A stretch of 34,039 bases of DNA from Candidatus Peregrinibacteria bacterium CG1_02_54_53 (GCA_001872575.1 MNWP01000021.1:1-34039), one strand, 5' to 3'; shown: positions 23,834 to 32,065, counted from the stretch's first letter. Made by a program: numbers and translations. The notes: generated by a model from the sequence alone, not told the origin.

Positions 23834-23861
23834 CGGACCGTGAGCATTGCACTCACGGCCC
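23826..23861 (-). terminator. Hairpin with minus-strand T tract
   Basis: CCGTGAG (23838-23844), loop CATTGCA, CTCACGG (23852-23858) with outer GGG/CCC and a bulge. Five A to the left give TTTTT on the minus strand. It could end transcripts of the purP operon, although that lies over 400 bases away. Confidence 0.4.
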
Positions 23862-24007
23862 TAATCCAATAACCACACAACAAGAAGAAGGTGGTCATTG
23901 GCCTACAGAAAGCGTACATCAAGAATAAGGCGCCAATACGTATTTCATCGACTTCTTTATTTCACGATCTGGGCAGAGTTCCCCTGTTGCAGTATTATGC
24001 GCGAAGT

Positions 24008-24083
24008 GGGGCTGTAGCTCAGTTGGTAGAGCACCTGCTTTGCAAGCAGGGGGTCAGGAGTTCGAATCTCCTCAGCTCCACCA
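24008..24083 (+). tRNA. tRNA-Ala (anticodon TGC)
   Basis: 76 nt with CCA encoded. The acceptor stem is GGGGCTG/CAGCTCC with the G3-U70 pair that identifies alanine tRNA, the anticodon loop is TTTGCAA (TGC), and the T loop is TTCGAAT. D and T arms are complete. Confidence 0.97.
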
Positions 24084-24084
24084 T

Positions 24085-24190
24085 TCGACTCGCTTCGCTC
24101 GCTCATGGTGAACCATCCGCAATCCTGAGCCAATCTTTGAAATTCGAAGAGTTGAATGACAGTGAGCGAGGTCGCAGCCGAGTCGAACTA
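24085..24190. repeat. TTCGACTCG...GCTCA palindromic element
   Basis: Left arm TTCGACTCGCTTCGCTCGCT, right arm its imperfect reverse complement ending GCCGAGTCGAA, enclosing about 60 bases that include AATCCTGAGCC. It follows tRNA-Ala directly and shares its core with 12733-12754 and 28505-28551. Bases 24191-24275 hold nothing I can name. Confidence 0.5.
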
Positions 24191-24275
24191 CCCTGTTCGT
24201 TTCAGTTCGAACATCAACCACTATGCTCCACCGGGCACAGTTACATCATTCTCCGCCATTGCCCTTCGAACAGTT

Positions 24276-24485
24276 CTAGAACGTCAATCCCGTTGAACGA
24301 TCACCCGGATGCTGCTGCAAGCGCAGCAGAATTTGCGACGCTTCTATGTAAACATCACCCTGCATGCGGTCGATGCGCCTGCGATAGAGATCGGTATCAG
24401 TGAATGAAAGTCTTACCTGTGATTGCAGGAGATCGACAACCTCCCTATCGCACAGCCCATCCAATTCTGAAACTTGCTTCATCAT
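24276..24485 (-). CDS. Possible small protein downstream of the purP pair
   Basis: A 69-aa frame starting MMKQVSELDGLCDREVVDLL and continuing with basic, helix-prone sequence (LYRRRIDRMQGDVYIEASQILLRLQQ). Codon choice resembles that of neighbouring genes and the frame lies 54 bases behind the downstream PurP-like gene on the same strand, so it could be a third gene of that unit. No ribosome binding site is clear, and a start further up at 24530 is possible. I recognise no family. Confidence 0.4.
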   Translation of the reverse strand: MMKQVSELDGLCDREVVDLLQSQVRLSFTDTDLYRRRIDRMQGDVYIEASQILLRLQQHPGDRSTGLTF

Positions 24486-24539
24486 AAAAAGGAGAGTGAC
24501 TCTATGCGCGTCGTTCCCGTGCGTCAACAATACACCGCA

Positions 24540-25700
24540 TCATGTCAGCACCTTTTCGAGCGCTCCCTCATTTATCGCTTTCTCAACCTCCATCCCGATG
24601 CGTTCCCCCACGCTCATCGTCTCGCCGTAGAGGTAACGGGCATAGGGGGTTGCGAATGTGCCGGGAGAGCCGGGAATGCGCAAACTGACATCGAAGATGA
24701 CGATATCCTCCTTGCCGTCCTCGGCGGTTACCGCACCCTGAAGCGCAAAGGGGCCGATGATGCCCTTGCCGCTCGGATCAAGATTTTTCGGCAATTTCTG
24801 CGTGGCTTTGACGAACTTCTCACCCAGATCGAAGGCTTTTTCGAGGATGGATTCTTTCACCGTGCAGGCGATGTGACCGGTCTCGATCATTTTGACCGGA
24901 ATACCCGACGCAAGCGCCTTCTCTTGCTCCGGTGCCGTCATGCGCAGGAATCCATCGAGATTTGTTTGGCGCCGCGTGTCGGTGCCGAGAAGCTCGAGCT
25001 CCTTCGTGAGCGTGGAATAGAAGAAATTGAAATTGATCGGTGCGCCGACGATGAACTCTTCTATGGGAGCCTGTCGCCATTGCGGGCCGACCTTGCCCTC
25101 TTTTTCGAGCCTAGTTCCCTCCCGCTCCCACTCTTCTTTGCTGCCGGCAACGAAGAACGCACGTTCATACCCGCGTGCGGCCTCGGCTGCCTTCACGAGG
25201 ACAGGCCGGTCGATATCCTCGGGCTTGGCGAAAATTTTTGGCGTCCGGATTCCTGCATCATGGAGCAGGTGGTACTGGTTGTAGGGCTGGTCGCGCTCCT
25301 CGATCTTCACGAATGTCCGCGAGCCGAAGATAGGAATCTGAAAGTCGGTTTCGATCTTGGAATAATCAGAGAAATACACCCAGAAGTAACGATTATGAAC
25401 AAATATTGTATTCATACTTTTCAGCTTCTCCTGCACATCCTCTTGAAGAACATTTTCAAACTTCTCCACAAGGATCACCTCATCAATGCACCCTTTCCTG
25501 GCACCCGCTGTCCGCTGTCCGCTGTCCGCTGTCCGAAAATACTGCGCATAGGTCTTCTCCCGTCCCTTCCGCGCCACGCACACTGTCCTGAACCCGTGCT
25601 TCTTCGCCCCGTGACAGACATCCAAGGCACTATGGCCCCCCAGCACGCCGACGGTTATTTGTTTAGAATCGTAGCCTTTGAGGAGGTCGCCTATGTTCAT
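24540..25700 (-). CDS. PurP-family ATP-grasp ligase, diverged paralogue
   Basis: A 386-aa member of the PurP family (DUF1246 N-terminal plus DUF1297 C-terminal ATP-grasp), whose characterised archaeal members make FAICAR from AICAR, formate and ATP. It shows ITVGVLGGHSALDVCHGAKK at the start, PEDIDRPVLVKAAEAARGYERAFF and IEEFIVGAPINFNFFYS in the ATP-grasp fold, and FDVSLRIPGSPGTFATPY where its neighbour has FEISARIVAGTN. The last variant is typical of a second PurP subgroup whose substrate may differ. About 14 extra residues (FRTADSGQRTAGARKG) in the N-terminal domain are encoded by a 4x7-base tandem repeat and look like a recent expansion. It lies 48 bases downstream of the other purP, probably in the same operon. 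Confidence 0.82.
   Translation of the reverse strand: MNIGDLLKGYDSKQITVGVLGGHSALDVCHGAKKHGFRTVCVARKGREKTYAQYFRTADSGQRTAGARKGCIDEVILVEKFENVLQEDVQEKLKSMNTIFVHNRYFWVYFSDYSKIETDFQIPIFGSRTFVKIEERDQPYNQYHLLHDAGIRTPKIFAKPEDIDRPVLVKAAEAARGYERAFFVAGSKEEWEREGTRLEKEGKVGPQWRQAPIEEFIVGAPINFNFFYSTLTKELELLGTDTRRQTNLDGFLRMTAPEQEKALASGIPVKMIETGHIACTVKESILEKAFDLGEKFVKATQKLPKNLDPSGKGIIGPFALQGAVTAEDGKEDIVIFDVSLRIPGSPGTFATPYARYLYGETMSVGERIGMEVEKAINEGALEKVLT
25507..25534. repeat. Heptanucleotide tandem repeat (4 x GCTGTCC) inside the PurP-like gene
   Basis: Four perfect copies of GCTGTCC in the coding region. Since 7 is not a multiple of 3, gain or loss of one copy would shift the frame. Confidence 0.85.
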
Positions 25701-25711
25701 GGTGTGGAAAC

Positions 25712-25739
25712 GGAACCAGTAAACCAGTAAACCAATAAA
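25712..25739. repeat. Octanucleotide tandem repeat between the two purP genes
   Basis: AACCAGTA, AACCAGTA, AACCAATA, AACC in the 48-base gap just upstream of the diverged paralogue's start. It replaces any recognisable ribosome binding site. Confidence 0.75.
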
Positions 25740-25748
25740 CCTTCAAAC

Positions 25749-26804
25749 TCACCCAAGAATCTCGTCAAGCCTCCCCTGCTCGATTGCCTGCTTAATATCA
25801 CGGGCAATGCGGCGACCCGTACTCATGGGCTCGGAGTAGCGCAATGCCGTATAGGGCGAACCTTCGACGAAAGGATTGGTACCGGCCACGATACGGGCAG
25901 AAATCTCGAAGACAAAAATCTGGAGCTTACGAGTGACGATGCACTCGAGGCAGAACGGCCCGAACAGACCGTTGCCCACTTTGAGGTGCCGGCTCTCTGC
26001 CACGACATTCTCTCCCATCTCAAAGAACTTCGGCAGCATCGACTCGCGCACAACGACCGGAATATTTCCGACAATGGTGTAACTGGTGAAGATATTGGCT
26101 GCCAACTGATCCTCGGCACGGATCCGACCGATGGAATCGGCATTCGATTCGTAGCGCTTGTCGAAGCTCATGATCTCCAGCTCTTTGGTAATGGACGAGT
26201 AGAAGTAGTGCACGTAGAGCGGCACGCCCACGATGTACTCTTGAAGTGCGTATTCATTCTGATCCGGATATTTTCGGTTTTTCACTTCGTAGAATTGCTC
26301 CGACGTCTTGGCGATGAAGTATCCGAAACCACCCTGCGCTCCGTGAAATTTGACAATCACGGGACGGTCGATATCTTCGGGTTTCTTAAACAGCCGCGGC
26401 ATCTGAATCCCCGCCTTCTCCAACCATTGGCGCTCGAGCGAACGATCGCTCTCCCACTTAAGAATCTCTTTGGTGCCGTAGTACATGGCCTGTGTCTTCA
26501 TCACCCGTTCGGGACCCAGATACGCCACAAAGGACCCATGGGGAATGAGGATGGCATTGCGACGGATAAGTTCCTCCTCCAGTGACTCGTTCCACTCGGA
26601 CCAGTCGTCCACCAAGAGCATTTCGTCGGCAACACCGTAGCTCTTGTAGGGTCGTTCGGTTCCTTTTTTGCAAATGACCAGATTGCGAACACCTTCGTCG
26701 CGAGCGCCCTTCAAAATTTGCAGGGCCGAGTGACTGCCCATGGTGGCGATGCAATAATCTTTGGGATTCGTCGATGCCGACAGAATGGGTTTGGACTTGG
26801 TCAT
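25749..26804 (-). CDS. purP: Formate-dependent AICAR ligase (FAICAR synthetase), PurP
   Basis: A 351-aa ATP-grasp enzyme of the archaeal-type purine pathway, making FAICAR from AICAR, formate and ATP without folate. It closely follows the Methanocaldococcus PurP as I remember it: CIATMGSHSALQILKGARDEG, YLGPERV, LKWESDRSLERQWLEKAGI, PEDIDRPVIVKFHGAQGG, YIVGVPLYVHYFYSSITKELE, FDKRYESNADSIGRI, NIPVVVRESMLPKFFEMG, GPFCLECIV and FEISARIVAGTN. The ATP and metal ligands therefore look intact. Most bacteria use the bifunctional PurH for this step. The gene heads a minus-strand unit with its diverged paralogue, and is divergent from the small gene at 26925. Confidence 0.9.
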   Translation of the reverse strand: MTKSKPILSASTNPKDYCIATMGSHSALQILKGARDEGVRNLVICKKGTERPYKSYGVADEMLLVDDWSEWNESLEEELIRRNAILIPHGSFVAYLGPERVMKTQAMYYGTKEILKWESDRSLERQWLEKAGIQMPRLFKKPEDIDRPVIVKFHGAQGGFGYFIAKTSEQFYEVKNRKYPDQNEYALQEYIVGVPLYVHYFYSSITKELEIMSFDKRYESNADSIGRIRAEDQLAANIFTSYTIVGNIPVVVRESMLPKFFEMGENVVAESRHLKVGNGLFGPFCLECIVTRKLQIFVFEISARIVAGTNPFVEGSPYTALRYSEPMSTGRRIARDIKQAIEQGRLDEILG

Positions 26805-26886
26805 GGTATTTCGGATAGGGTATCAGCAACTGTAAAAAAATCAAGAAATGGCATATGCTTTGAGGATTAACCGTCAATAACAATAT

Positions 26887-26916
26887 TTGATAAATATGAT
26901 TATTAAGTAGTAATAT
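26887..26916 (+). promoter_or_regulatory. Promoter of the 69-aa protein gene
   Basis: TTGATA (26887-26892), 18 bases, TAATAT (26911-26916) in an AT-rich gap. The ATG at 26925 is 8 bases after the -10, so the mRNA should be leaderless. Confidence 0.6.
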
Positions 26917-26924
26917 CTCCTTAT

Positions 26925-27134
26925 ATGGGATCAGAAAAGGGGCAGGAAAGCATAGTGGGGCCATCGGACAGCGCACCTGAGGGGCCGGAGTCAAAGAATG
27001 GGAAGAAACCGGTCGACCCGGAAGTGCTCGCTCAAAGACGACGCTGGTCGCAGATATATCGTGCTTCCTTCAAAGAGGATCAAGCATGGCAACGAAAATG
27101 GAATGCGCCCATGAAGACCCGAAAGAAAGAGTAA
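26925..27134 (+). CDS. Small hydrophilic protein, function unknown
   Basis: A 69-aa protein. The first 30 residues are disordered-looking (Gly, Ser, Pro, Glu), the rest strongly basic and helical (VLAQRRRWSQIYRASF, AWQRKWNAPMKTRKKE), which could bind nucleic acid, although no family is recognised. A good promoter directly precedes the start, which makes a real gene more likely than chance. Confidence 0.6.
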   Translation: MGSEKGQESIVGPSDSAPEGPESKNGKKPVDPEVLAQRRRWSQIYRASFKEDQAWQRKWNAPMKTRKKE

Positions 27135-27198
27135 AACACAACGTTGCTTTTTAGGCATTGTTTGCAACGGCAGGGTTTCTTCGCGAACCGGATTTCCC

Positions 27199-27204
27199 TA
27201 TACT
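27199..27204 (+). promoter_or_regulatory. -10 box of the thioredoxin-CcdA fusion gene
   Basis: TATACT ends 8 bases before the ATG at 27213, consistent with a leaderless mRNA, and supports this start over 27144. Confidence 0.5.
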
Positions 27205-27212
27205 GCCGCAAC

Positions 27213-28472
27213 ATGAATAAACGACTCGCGCTGTTCTTCATCGGCGGATTCGTGCCCGTCGTGGTACTCGCACTCTTCTTCCCGAATCGTGTGCTGCCCA
27301 AGCGCGTTGCAGAACCTGCATCGCCGACACCGATCGTTGCCGAAGGGCAAGGAGACATCGTGGCGTTCGTGAGCCAAGATTGTCCTCACTGCGCCGAATT
27401 CGAGGCGTTCGCAAAGACACAGGGATGGGAGGTGGAATTGCACGACATCGTTCAGGCAAAGAGCCAATCACTCTTCGCCCGTGTGCAGGAGCGCGCTCCC
27501 CTGCTTCGCCAGGGCGTGCCGACCATCGTGATCAATGGGCACGTGGTTCAGGGATACAAAGACGATGCGACAACCGGCAAGCGGCTCACTGTGCTCATGG
27601 AGGAGTACACCGCAAACCGAAGCGGAGGAATGGATTTCAACGCGTTCCTGCTAAGTGATGCCGATGTGCAGCTCGAAACCGCCGAGGGCACATGTGACGG
27701 AGGATGCCCTGTTGATCTGGGTGAGTACCTGATCGATGTGCCCTTCATGGGAGAAGTGGATTTGGCGCTGCTGTCATTGCCATCGCTTTCGATTCTGTTG
27801 GGGTTCCTCGATGGCTTCAACCCGTGTGCCATGTGGGTGCTGATTACACTCTTAACGTTGCTCATCGCCACGCGTGACCCAAAGAAGATATGGATGATCG
27901 GCGGAACATTCCTGATCGTGAGCGGTGCAATGTATTACCTCTTCATCGCCGCATGGCTGAACGCATTTCTCGTAATCGGTTTCAATGCGTGGATTCAGAA
28001 ACTCATCGGTCTCGTGGCAATCGGAGGAGGAGCGTTCTACTTCTACGAAGCATTCGGCAAAGATCCCAATGCCTGTGCCGTGACGGATCTCAAGCAAAAG
28101 AAAAAGATCATGGACCGCATGAAATCCATCCTCGAGAAATCGGCCTGGCCCGCCATGCTGTTGGGCGTGTCGATTCTCGCGATCTCGGTGAACGCCATCG
28201 AGCTCGTTTGCACTGCGGGGTTGCCCGCCATCTTCACGCAGATTCTTGCCTTCAATGAAGTGAGTGCCCTTGCGCGTTACGGCTACATGGCACTCTACAT
28301 TCTGCTCTACATGATCGATGACGTGGTGATCTTCGCGATTGCCGTCTACACCCTGCACGCCACAGGGCTCACCAAAAAGTATGCCCGCTTCACCCTCATC
28401 TTCGGCGGGTTTTTGATGTACGCACTGGGCGCCCTGCTGCTGTTTGCGCCGGAGGTGCTGACGTTTGCATAG
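27213..28472 (+). CDS. Thioredoxin-fold/CcdA-DsbD fusion membrane protein
   Basis: A 419-aa protein likely to move electrons across the membrane for extracytoplasmic disulfide chemistry. An N-terminal anchor helix (ALFFIGGFVPVVVLALFF) is followed by a glutaredoxin/thioredoxin-like domain with active site CPHC (C57, C60) and cis-Pro in GVPTIVING. A CDGGC pair (C161, C165) lies in the linker. The membrane half has six or seven helices of the CcdA/DsbD type, with the redox cysteine pair C205 (GFNPCAMW) and C333 (LVCTAGLP) each after a helix start. Such a domain order puts donor and acceptor in one chain. It fits functionally with cytoplasmic TrxA encoded elsewhere in the window. The start at 27213 follows a -10 box. 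Confidence 0.85.
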   Translation: MNKRLALFFIGGFVPVVVLALFFPNRVLPKRVAEPASPTPIVAEGQGDIVAFVSQDCPHCAEFEAFAKTQGWEVELHDIVQAKSQSLFARVQERAPLLRQGVPTIVINGHVVQGYKDDATTGKRLTVLMEEYTANRSGGMDFNAFLLSDADVQLETAEGTCDGGCPVDLGEYLIDVPFMGEVDLALLSLPSLSILLGFLDGFNPCAMWVLITLLTLLIATRDPKKIWMIGGTFLIVSGAMYYLFIAAWLNAFLVIGFNAWIQKLIGLVAIGGGAFYFYEAFGKDPNACAVTDLKQKKKIMDRMKSILEKSAWPAMLLGVSILAISVNAIELVCTAGLPAIFTQILAFNEVSALARYGYMALYILLYMIDDVVIFAIAVYTLHATGLTKKYARFTLIFGGFLMYALGALLLFAPEVLTFA

Positions 28473-28504
28473 TCATGCATGGGATGGCCACCTACGGTGT
28501 CCCT

Positions 28505-28551
28505 CCCACTCTTCGGCAGGCTCAGGGTGCCCTGAGCGGTAGTCGAATGGG
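28505..28551. repeat. Palindromic element with GCTCAGGG/CCCTGAGC hairpin
   Basis: Perfect 8-bp stem at 28520-28527 and 28530-28537, with outer arms CCCA..TTCG and CGAA-TGGG. It shares the TTCGaC/GCTCAGG core with the elements at 12733 and 24085. The rest of the spacer 28473-28730 holds nothing I can name. Confidence 0.55.
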
Positions 28552-28730
28552 CATGAGCCCACCCTTCCCTTAGTGGCGCGGCCCCAGCGGTGGATCCCGT
28601 CTTAAGCCACCCACCGCTTCGTCGCGATAATCTTTATGTTGTTCCAATGCTTTTCTGTCTCCAGACTCATCGAAAGTAGCGTAATCATGATGTGCGTAAC
28701 TCAGTAGTTCTGGTACTCTGGCAACGAATC

Positions 28731-28805
28731 GGTGCCGTAGCCAAGTAGTAAGGCAGGGGTCTGCAAAACCCCCATACGCGGGTGCAATTCCCGCCGGCAC
28801 CTCCA
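28731..28805 (+). tRNA. tRNA-Cys (anticodon GCA)
   Basis: 75 nt with CCA encoded. The acceptor stem is GGTGCCG/CGGCACC, the discriminator base is T (as required for cysteine), the anticodon loop is CTGCAAA (GCA) and the T arm is CGGGTGCAATTCCCG. Confidence 0.95.
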
Positions 28806-28828
28806 CATCATATACATATTTTCAATCC

Positions 28829-29407
28829 TCAACTCTGCGTGTCCTCCACCGGAGCTTTAAAGGTAATGCTGCCGAGAATCGTGAAGATTTCGCTCTCGAG
28901 ATCACTGCTGACCGTGAGGGGGGTGAGAGCCGTAACGGTGTAACCGTTTTGGCCGACCACGGTGCTCACCTGCAAGAACCGACGCTGCGGCTCTCCGGTC
29001 ACCGGTTGCGCAAAGAAAACGTGTACAGGCAGCGATATGCCATCGATCGTCACCTTCTTCTGATCAATCAGTTTGTAACCCGGAAGCACGGCAACCGAAC
29101 GGATGGTGGCCTCGCTATACGCCACGGGCTCGACGACTGTCGCAAGCGGCTCACGTGTGATGCTGACCGTGGGATACTGACCCGAGACGGATGTTTCGTT
29201 CTGAAAGGCAATAATCACATCTTCGGGAATACCGCGCTGCAAAAGTTCCGCGCGATCGAGCAGTTGCCATGCATCCGGCAGACAGGCTCCCACCTGCTCG
29301 AACCAGTAATTCTGGCACGCAGATCCTCCGCTACTGCCGGAACCACAGGCTGTCAGCAGAAGCGAGAGAAGAACAACAATTGAAGACAGTCGTCGCACGA
29401 GCGCCAT
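28829..29407 (-). CDS. Secreted lipoprotein, function unknown
   Basis: A 192-aa protein with signal peptide MALVRRLSSIVVLLSLLL and lipobox TAC (Cys21), then a Gly/Ser-rich spacer (GSGSSGGS). Two further cysteines (ACQNYWFEQVGAC) could form a disulfide. The remaining domain is beta-rich and ends FTILGSITFKAPVED, reminiscent of PsbP-like lipoproteins, but that is only a resemblance. The start at 29407 is preferred to 29536 because it yields a normal lipoprotein signal. The gene converges with tRNA-Cys. Confidence 0.75.
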   Translation of the reverse strand: MALVRRLSSIVVLLSLLLTACGSGSSGGSACQNYWFEQVGACLPDAWQLLDRAELLQRGIPEDVIIAFQNETSVSGQYPTVSITREPLATVVEPVAYSEATIRSVAVLPGYKLIDQKKVTIDGISLPVHVFFAQPVTGEPQRRFLQVSTVVGQNGYTVTALTPLTVSSDLESEIFTILGSITFKAPVEDTQS

Positions 29408-29596
29408 GATACTGCAGAGCATCGGCAATACAAAGGTGCACACACGACGCGCAACATCACTCCATCGCGCGTACAGCGGAATAAAACCATTCTCACAGAT
29501 GCCGACTGTGGCGCAACATGAGCCTCTGCCCGTCATGGAGCCGTGTATGTATGCTGGACAGAAAATGAAATAGTAGTGCTGTTATCAGCCCCTGCA

Positions 29597-29625
29597 TTGA
29601 GGGAAAAGTGGAAAACTGCTACAAT
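29597..29625 (+). promoter_or_regulatory. Promoter of the surface protein gene
   Basis: TTGAGG (29597-29602), 17 bases, TACAAT (29620-29625) with an upstream TG. The ATG at 29636 follows 10 bases later. Confidence 0.65.
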
Positions 29626-29635
29626 AATTGGATTT

Positions 29636-32044
29636 ATGAAGAAGCTCTCTCTCCTCACGCTCTCGATCGTCCTGTGTAGCATTATTCCGCTGCCGGTCAC
29701 GGCGGACACGTCGAATGCACAGACCGTAGCAGGACTGGGGACGGAAATCTCCTGTCAGGGATTCGCTGCAGGCGAAACGGTCGTCGCACGCGTGCTCCCT
29801 CCGCTGGGTGCTCCCCTATCGCTCAAAGCAATTGTCGACGCACAGGGCAAATTGACTCTGCGCGTGAGTGGCGCAGAAACACAGATGGCAGGATCGTACG
29901 CGGTGGAGACGGATGGTGCGGGTACGTGCAATTCGTTCGTCGTACTTCCCGAAACCATCGATCAGCGTGAGAGCAGCATCGAGACGAACCGAACTCTCAT
30001 TGCCGCCGATGGCATCGACTCGGCACGTGTTGTCGTTATTCTGCGCGATCGGTACTTCAACCCGCTCGAAAACCGGCCGGTGCAGTTGCTCTCAAGCAGA
30101 GCAGAAGATCAGATTCGCGCCCTCTCGGCGCAGACCGATGCAGAAGGACAACAGGCATTCTCGTTCACCTCACTCAAGCGGGGAACGGTCAGCCTGCGTG
30201 CAATCGACCTGCTCTCGGGCAAGCCTCTCGAAAATCCCGTCATGATCGATGTGGGTGAAGAGTGGGGACGGGGCGGATACAGCGAACAATCATTCACGAC
30301 ATCAACATCGGATGGATGGTACAGCGACAACACATCGGCCACCGTACCGGTGGGAGAATTCCGCGGACGCACGCTCTTCGGGCAACTGACCAACAGCTTC
30401 GATGTGGTGGATCACTTCCGGGTGGAGATTGAAGGAGGTCAAACCAGCATTCCCATTCGACAAGACACCACCTTCCGCGTTGTCGCCGAAGATCGTTCCG
30501 GTCGAACCGTCGAAGATTATACCGGAACCATTCGATTCTCCTCGACGGATGCCAAAGCCATCCTGCCCTTCGGAACGCGCCAGTTCACACTTAAGGATCT
30601 CGGCGTCAAAACATTCACGCTGGGGCTGCGTTTCAATACGGGTGGAGAACAGACGCTTGCCGTTGAAGATACTTCGGGGAATGTTCGCGGCAGCGCAACC
30701 GTCACCGTCACCGGCGGCGACACCACGCCCGACACTTCGCGCATCACCATCACGGAACCCACAGAGGGAATGACCGTGAACTCCTCTATGGTGACGCTGC
30801 GTGGCGTTGCACCCCCTCTCGTGAATCTCCTCGTCACCGGCGGCACAGAAATCGCCCGCGGCGATTCTGACGAGTCAGGAGCATTCCAGGTAGCTGTCAC
30901 GCTGAATACCACCGTCACCGGTGCCACCCTGCAGGTCGAAGAAGCAAGCGGAAAGTACAAATCCAGTCCGGTCCGCCTGCTCATTGATCTTCTGGGACCG
31001 CGCATCAGTGCTGTCGATTTCTTTCCGCGAGAACCCGCAGAGGGGCAGATGACACAAGTGACCGTCAAGACCGAGATAGGAAGTACCCCCGTCACCATGG
31101 CGCTTGAGGGTAATGCCATGAACCTCACCGAATCAGCCGGAATTCCCGGCACATTTTCGGGCAACTTCGCCGCACCTGCAAAAGCCGGTGTCTATCAGCC
31201 GCTCATCACCACGACAGATGTGCTCGGCAATAAGACGGAGATGCTCTCGACGCTCACCGTAAAACCCAAGACACCCCCGACAATCAGAAATCTCACGGCA
31301 GAGGCGAAGATGAACGCCGTCGCACTCAAGTGGGAACCCGTTGAAAAAGGTGAAGCCGACACATACCGGGTGTACGTCGGCGATAAGCAGGATAGCTTCG
31401 TCTACTCGCTGGATACGGATGCCTCGGTATCTGCAGCCACGGTCGCCGGTCTCAAACAAGCCACGACGTACTACTTCGCCGTCACCGCACTCAAGAACAA
31501 TATCGAGAGTGCCGAGAAGAGCAATGTGGCGAGCGCCACCGTTCTGGGCCTGCGACTTACCGTCATTCCCGGCGACACCAGTCTGATGTTGCAGTGGTCC
31601 TCGATGAAGCGCACGACCCCGCTCTCCGCCTTCCTGCTCGAGTACGGAGTCGAGGCAGATAACCTGACCGAGAAGCGCATACTCAATGGTGATGCCGAGG
31701 CCTACACTCTGCGTGATCTGATCAATGGCGTGACGTACACACTGCGCCTGACGCCCATCACCGTCACCGGCGATGTGCTCCACGATCTTGCAGCGGAAGC
31801 AGAGGGCACACCGAACGGCGCAGGTTACCATCCCGTCGCGGGATCGGGCTCCGCATTCGCGCTTCCTCCTCTGCCCCCGCCACCGCCGTCCGTCGTCAAG
31901 CCCGGTATGCCACCGATCGTATGGGGGCTCCTTATTGCAGGAGCTGCGGCACTGGTTTTCTTACTTCTCCACTGGCAGCGACGCCGCACCTTGCACGTGA
32001 CATCCGCCTTCATGCAGGAGATGCAGCGACGCTATCAGCTCTGA
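29636..32044 (+). CDS. Large surface protein with Ig-like and fibronectin type III-like domains
   Basis: An 802-aa exported protein. Signal peptide at residues 1-22 (LLTLSIVLCSIIPLPVTADT). Beta-sandwich repeats follow: an invasin-like Ig domain near 112-190, another near 270-360 ending in VTVTGGDTT, an Ig-like repeat near 370-455, a further one to about 545, then two Fn3-like domains (about 547-635 and 640-735, with TYYFAVTALKNN and YTLRLTPITVTG). A proline-rich stretch (PPLPPPPPSVVKPG) precedes a C-terminal membrane helix (VWGLLIAGAAALVFLLLHW) and a short basic cytoplasmic tail. This design fits a membrane-anchored stalk or adhesin facing outwards, possibly in host attachment, which is inferred. 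The start at 29636 is set by the signal peptide and promoter. Confidence 0.82.
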   Translation: MKKLSLLTLSIVLCSIIPLPVTADTSNAQTVAGLGTEISCQGFAAGETVVARVLPPLGAPLSLKAIVDAQGKLTLRVSGAETQMAGSYAVETDGAGTCNSFVVLPETIDQRESSIETNRTLIAADGIDSARVVVILRDRYFNPLENRPVQLLSSRAEDQIRALSAQTDAEGQQAFSFTSLKRGTVSLRAIDLLSGKPLENPVMIDVGEEWGRGGYSEQSFTTSTSDGWYSDNTSATVPVGEFRGRTLFGQLTNSFDVVDHFRVEIEGGQTSIPIRQDTTFRVVAEDRSGRTVEDYTGTIRFSSTDAKAILPFGTRQFTLKDLGVKTFTLGLRFNTGGEQTLAVEDTSGNVRGSATVTVTGGDTTPDTSRITITEPTEGMTVNSSMVTLRGVAPPLVNLLVTGGTEIARGDSDESGAFQVAVTLNTTVTGATLQVEEASGKYKSSPVRLLIDLLGPRISAVDFFPREPAEGQMTQVTVKTEIGSTPVTMALEGNAMNLTESAGIPGTFSGNFAAPAKAGVYQPLITTTDVLGNKTEMLSTLTVKPKTPPTIRNLTAEAKMNAVALKWEPVEKGEADTYRVYVGDKQDSFVYSLDTDASVSAATVAGLKQATTYYFAVTALKNNIESAEKSNVASATVLGLRLTVIPGDTSLMLQWSSMKRTTPLSAFLLEYGVEADNLTEKRILNGDAEAYTLRDLINGVTYTLRLTPITVTGDVLHDLAAEAEGTPNGAGYHPVAGSGSAFALPPLPPPPPSVVKPGMPPIVWGLLIAGAAALVFLLLHWQRRRTLHVTSAFMQEMQRRYQL

Positions 32045-32065
32045 AAGATTACAAACCTTTCAGGG

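Noticed and set aside
23891-24403. Plus-strand ORF of 170 codons
   Set aside because: It runs straight through tRNA-Ala and the palindromic repeat element; no start signal and no protein-like domains.
28570-28806. Minus-strand ORF of 78 codons (MEVPAGIAPAYGGF...)
   Set aside because: Its first part is the antisense of tRNA-Cys, a classic spurious ORF; the rest has no recognisable protein character.
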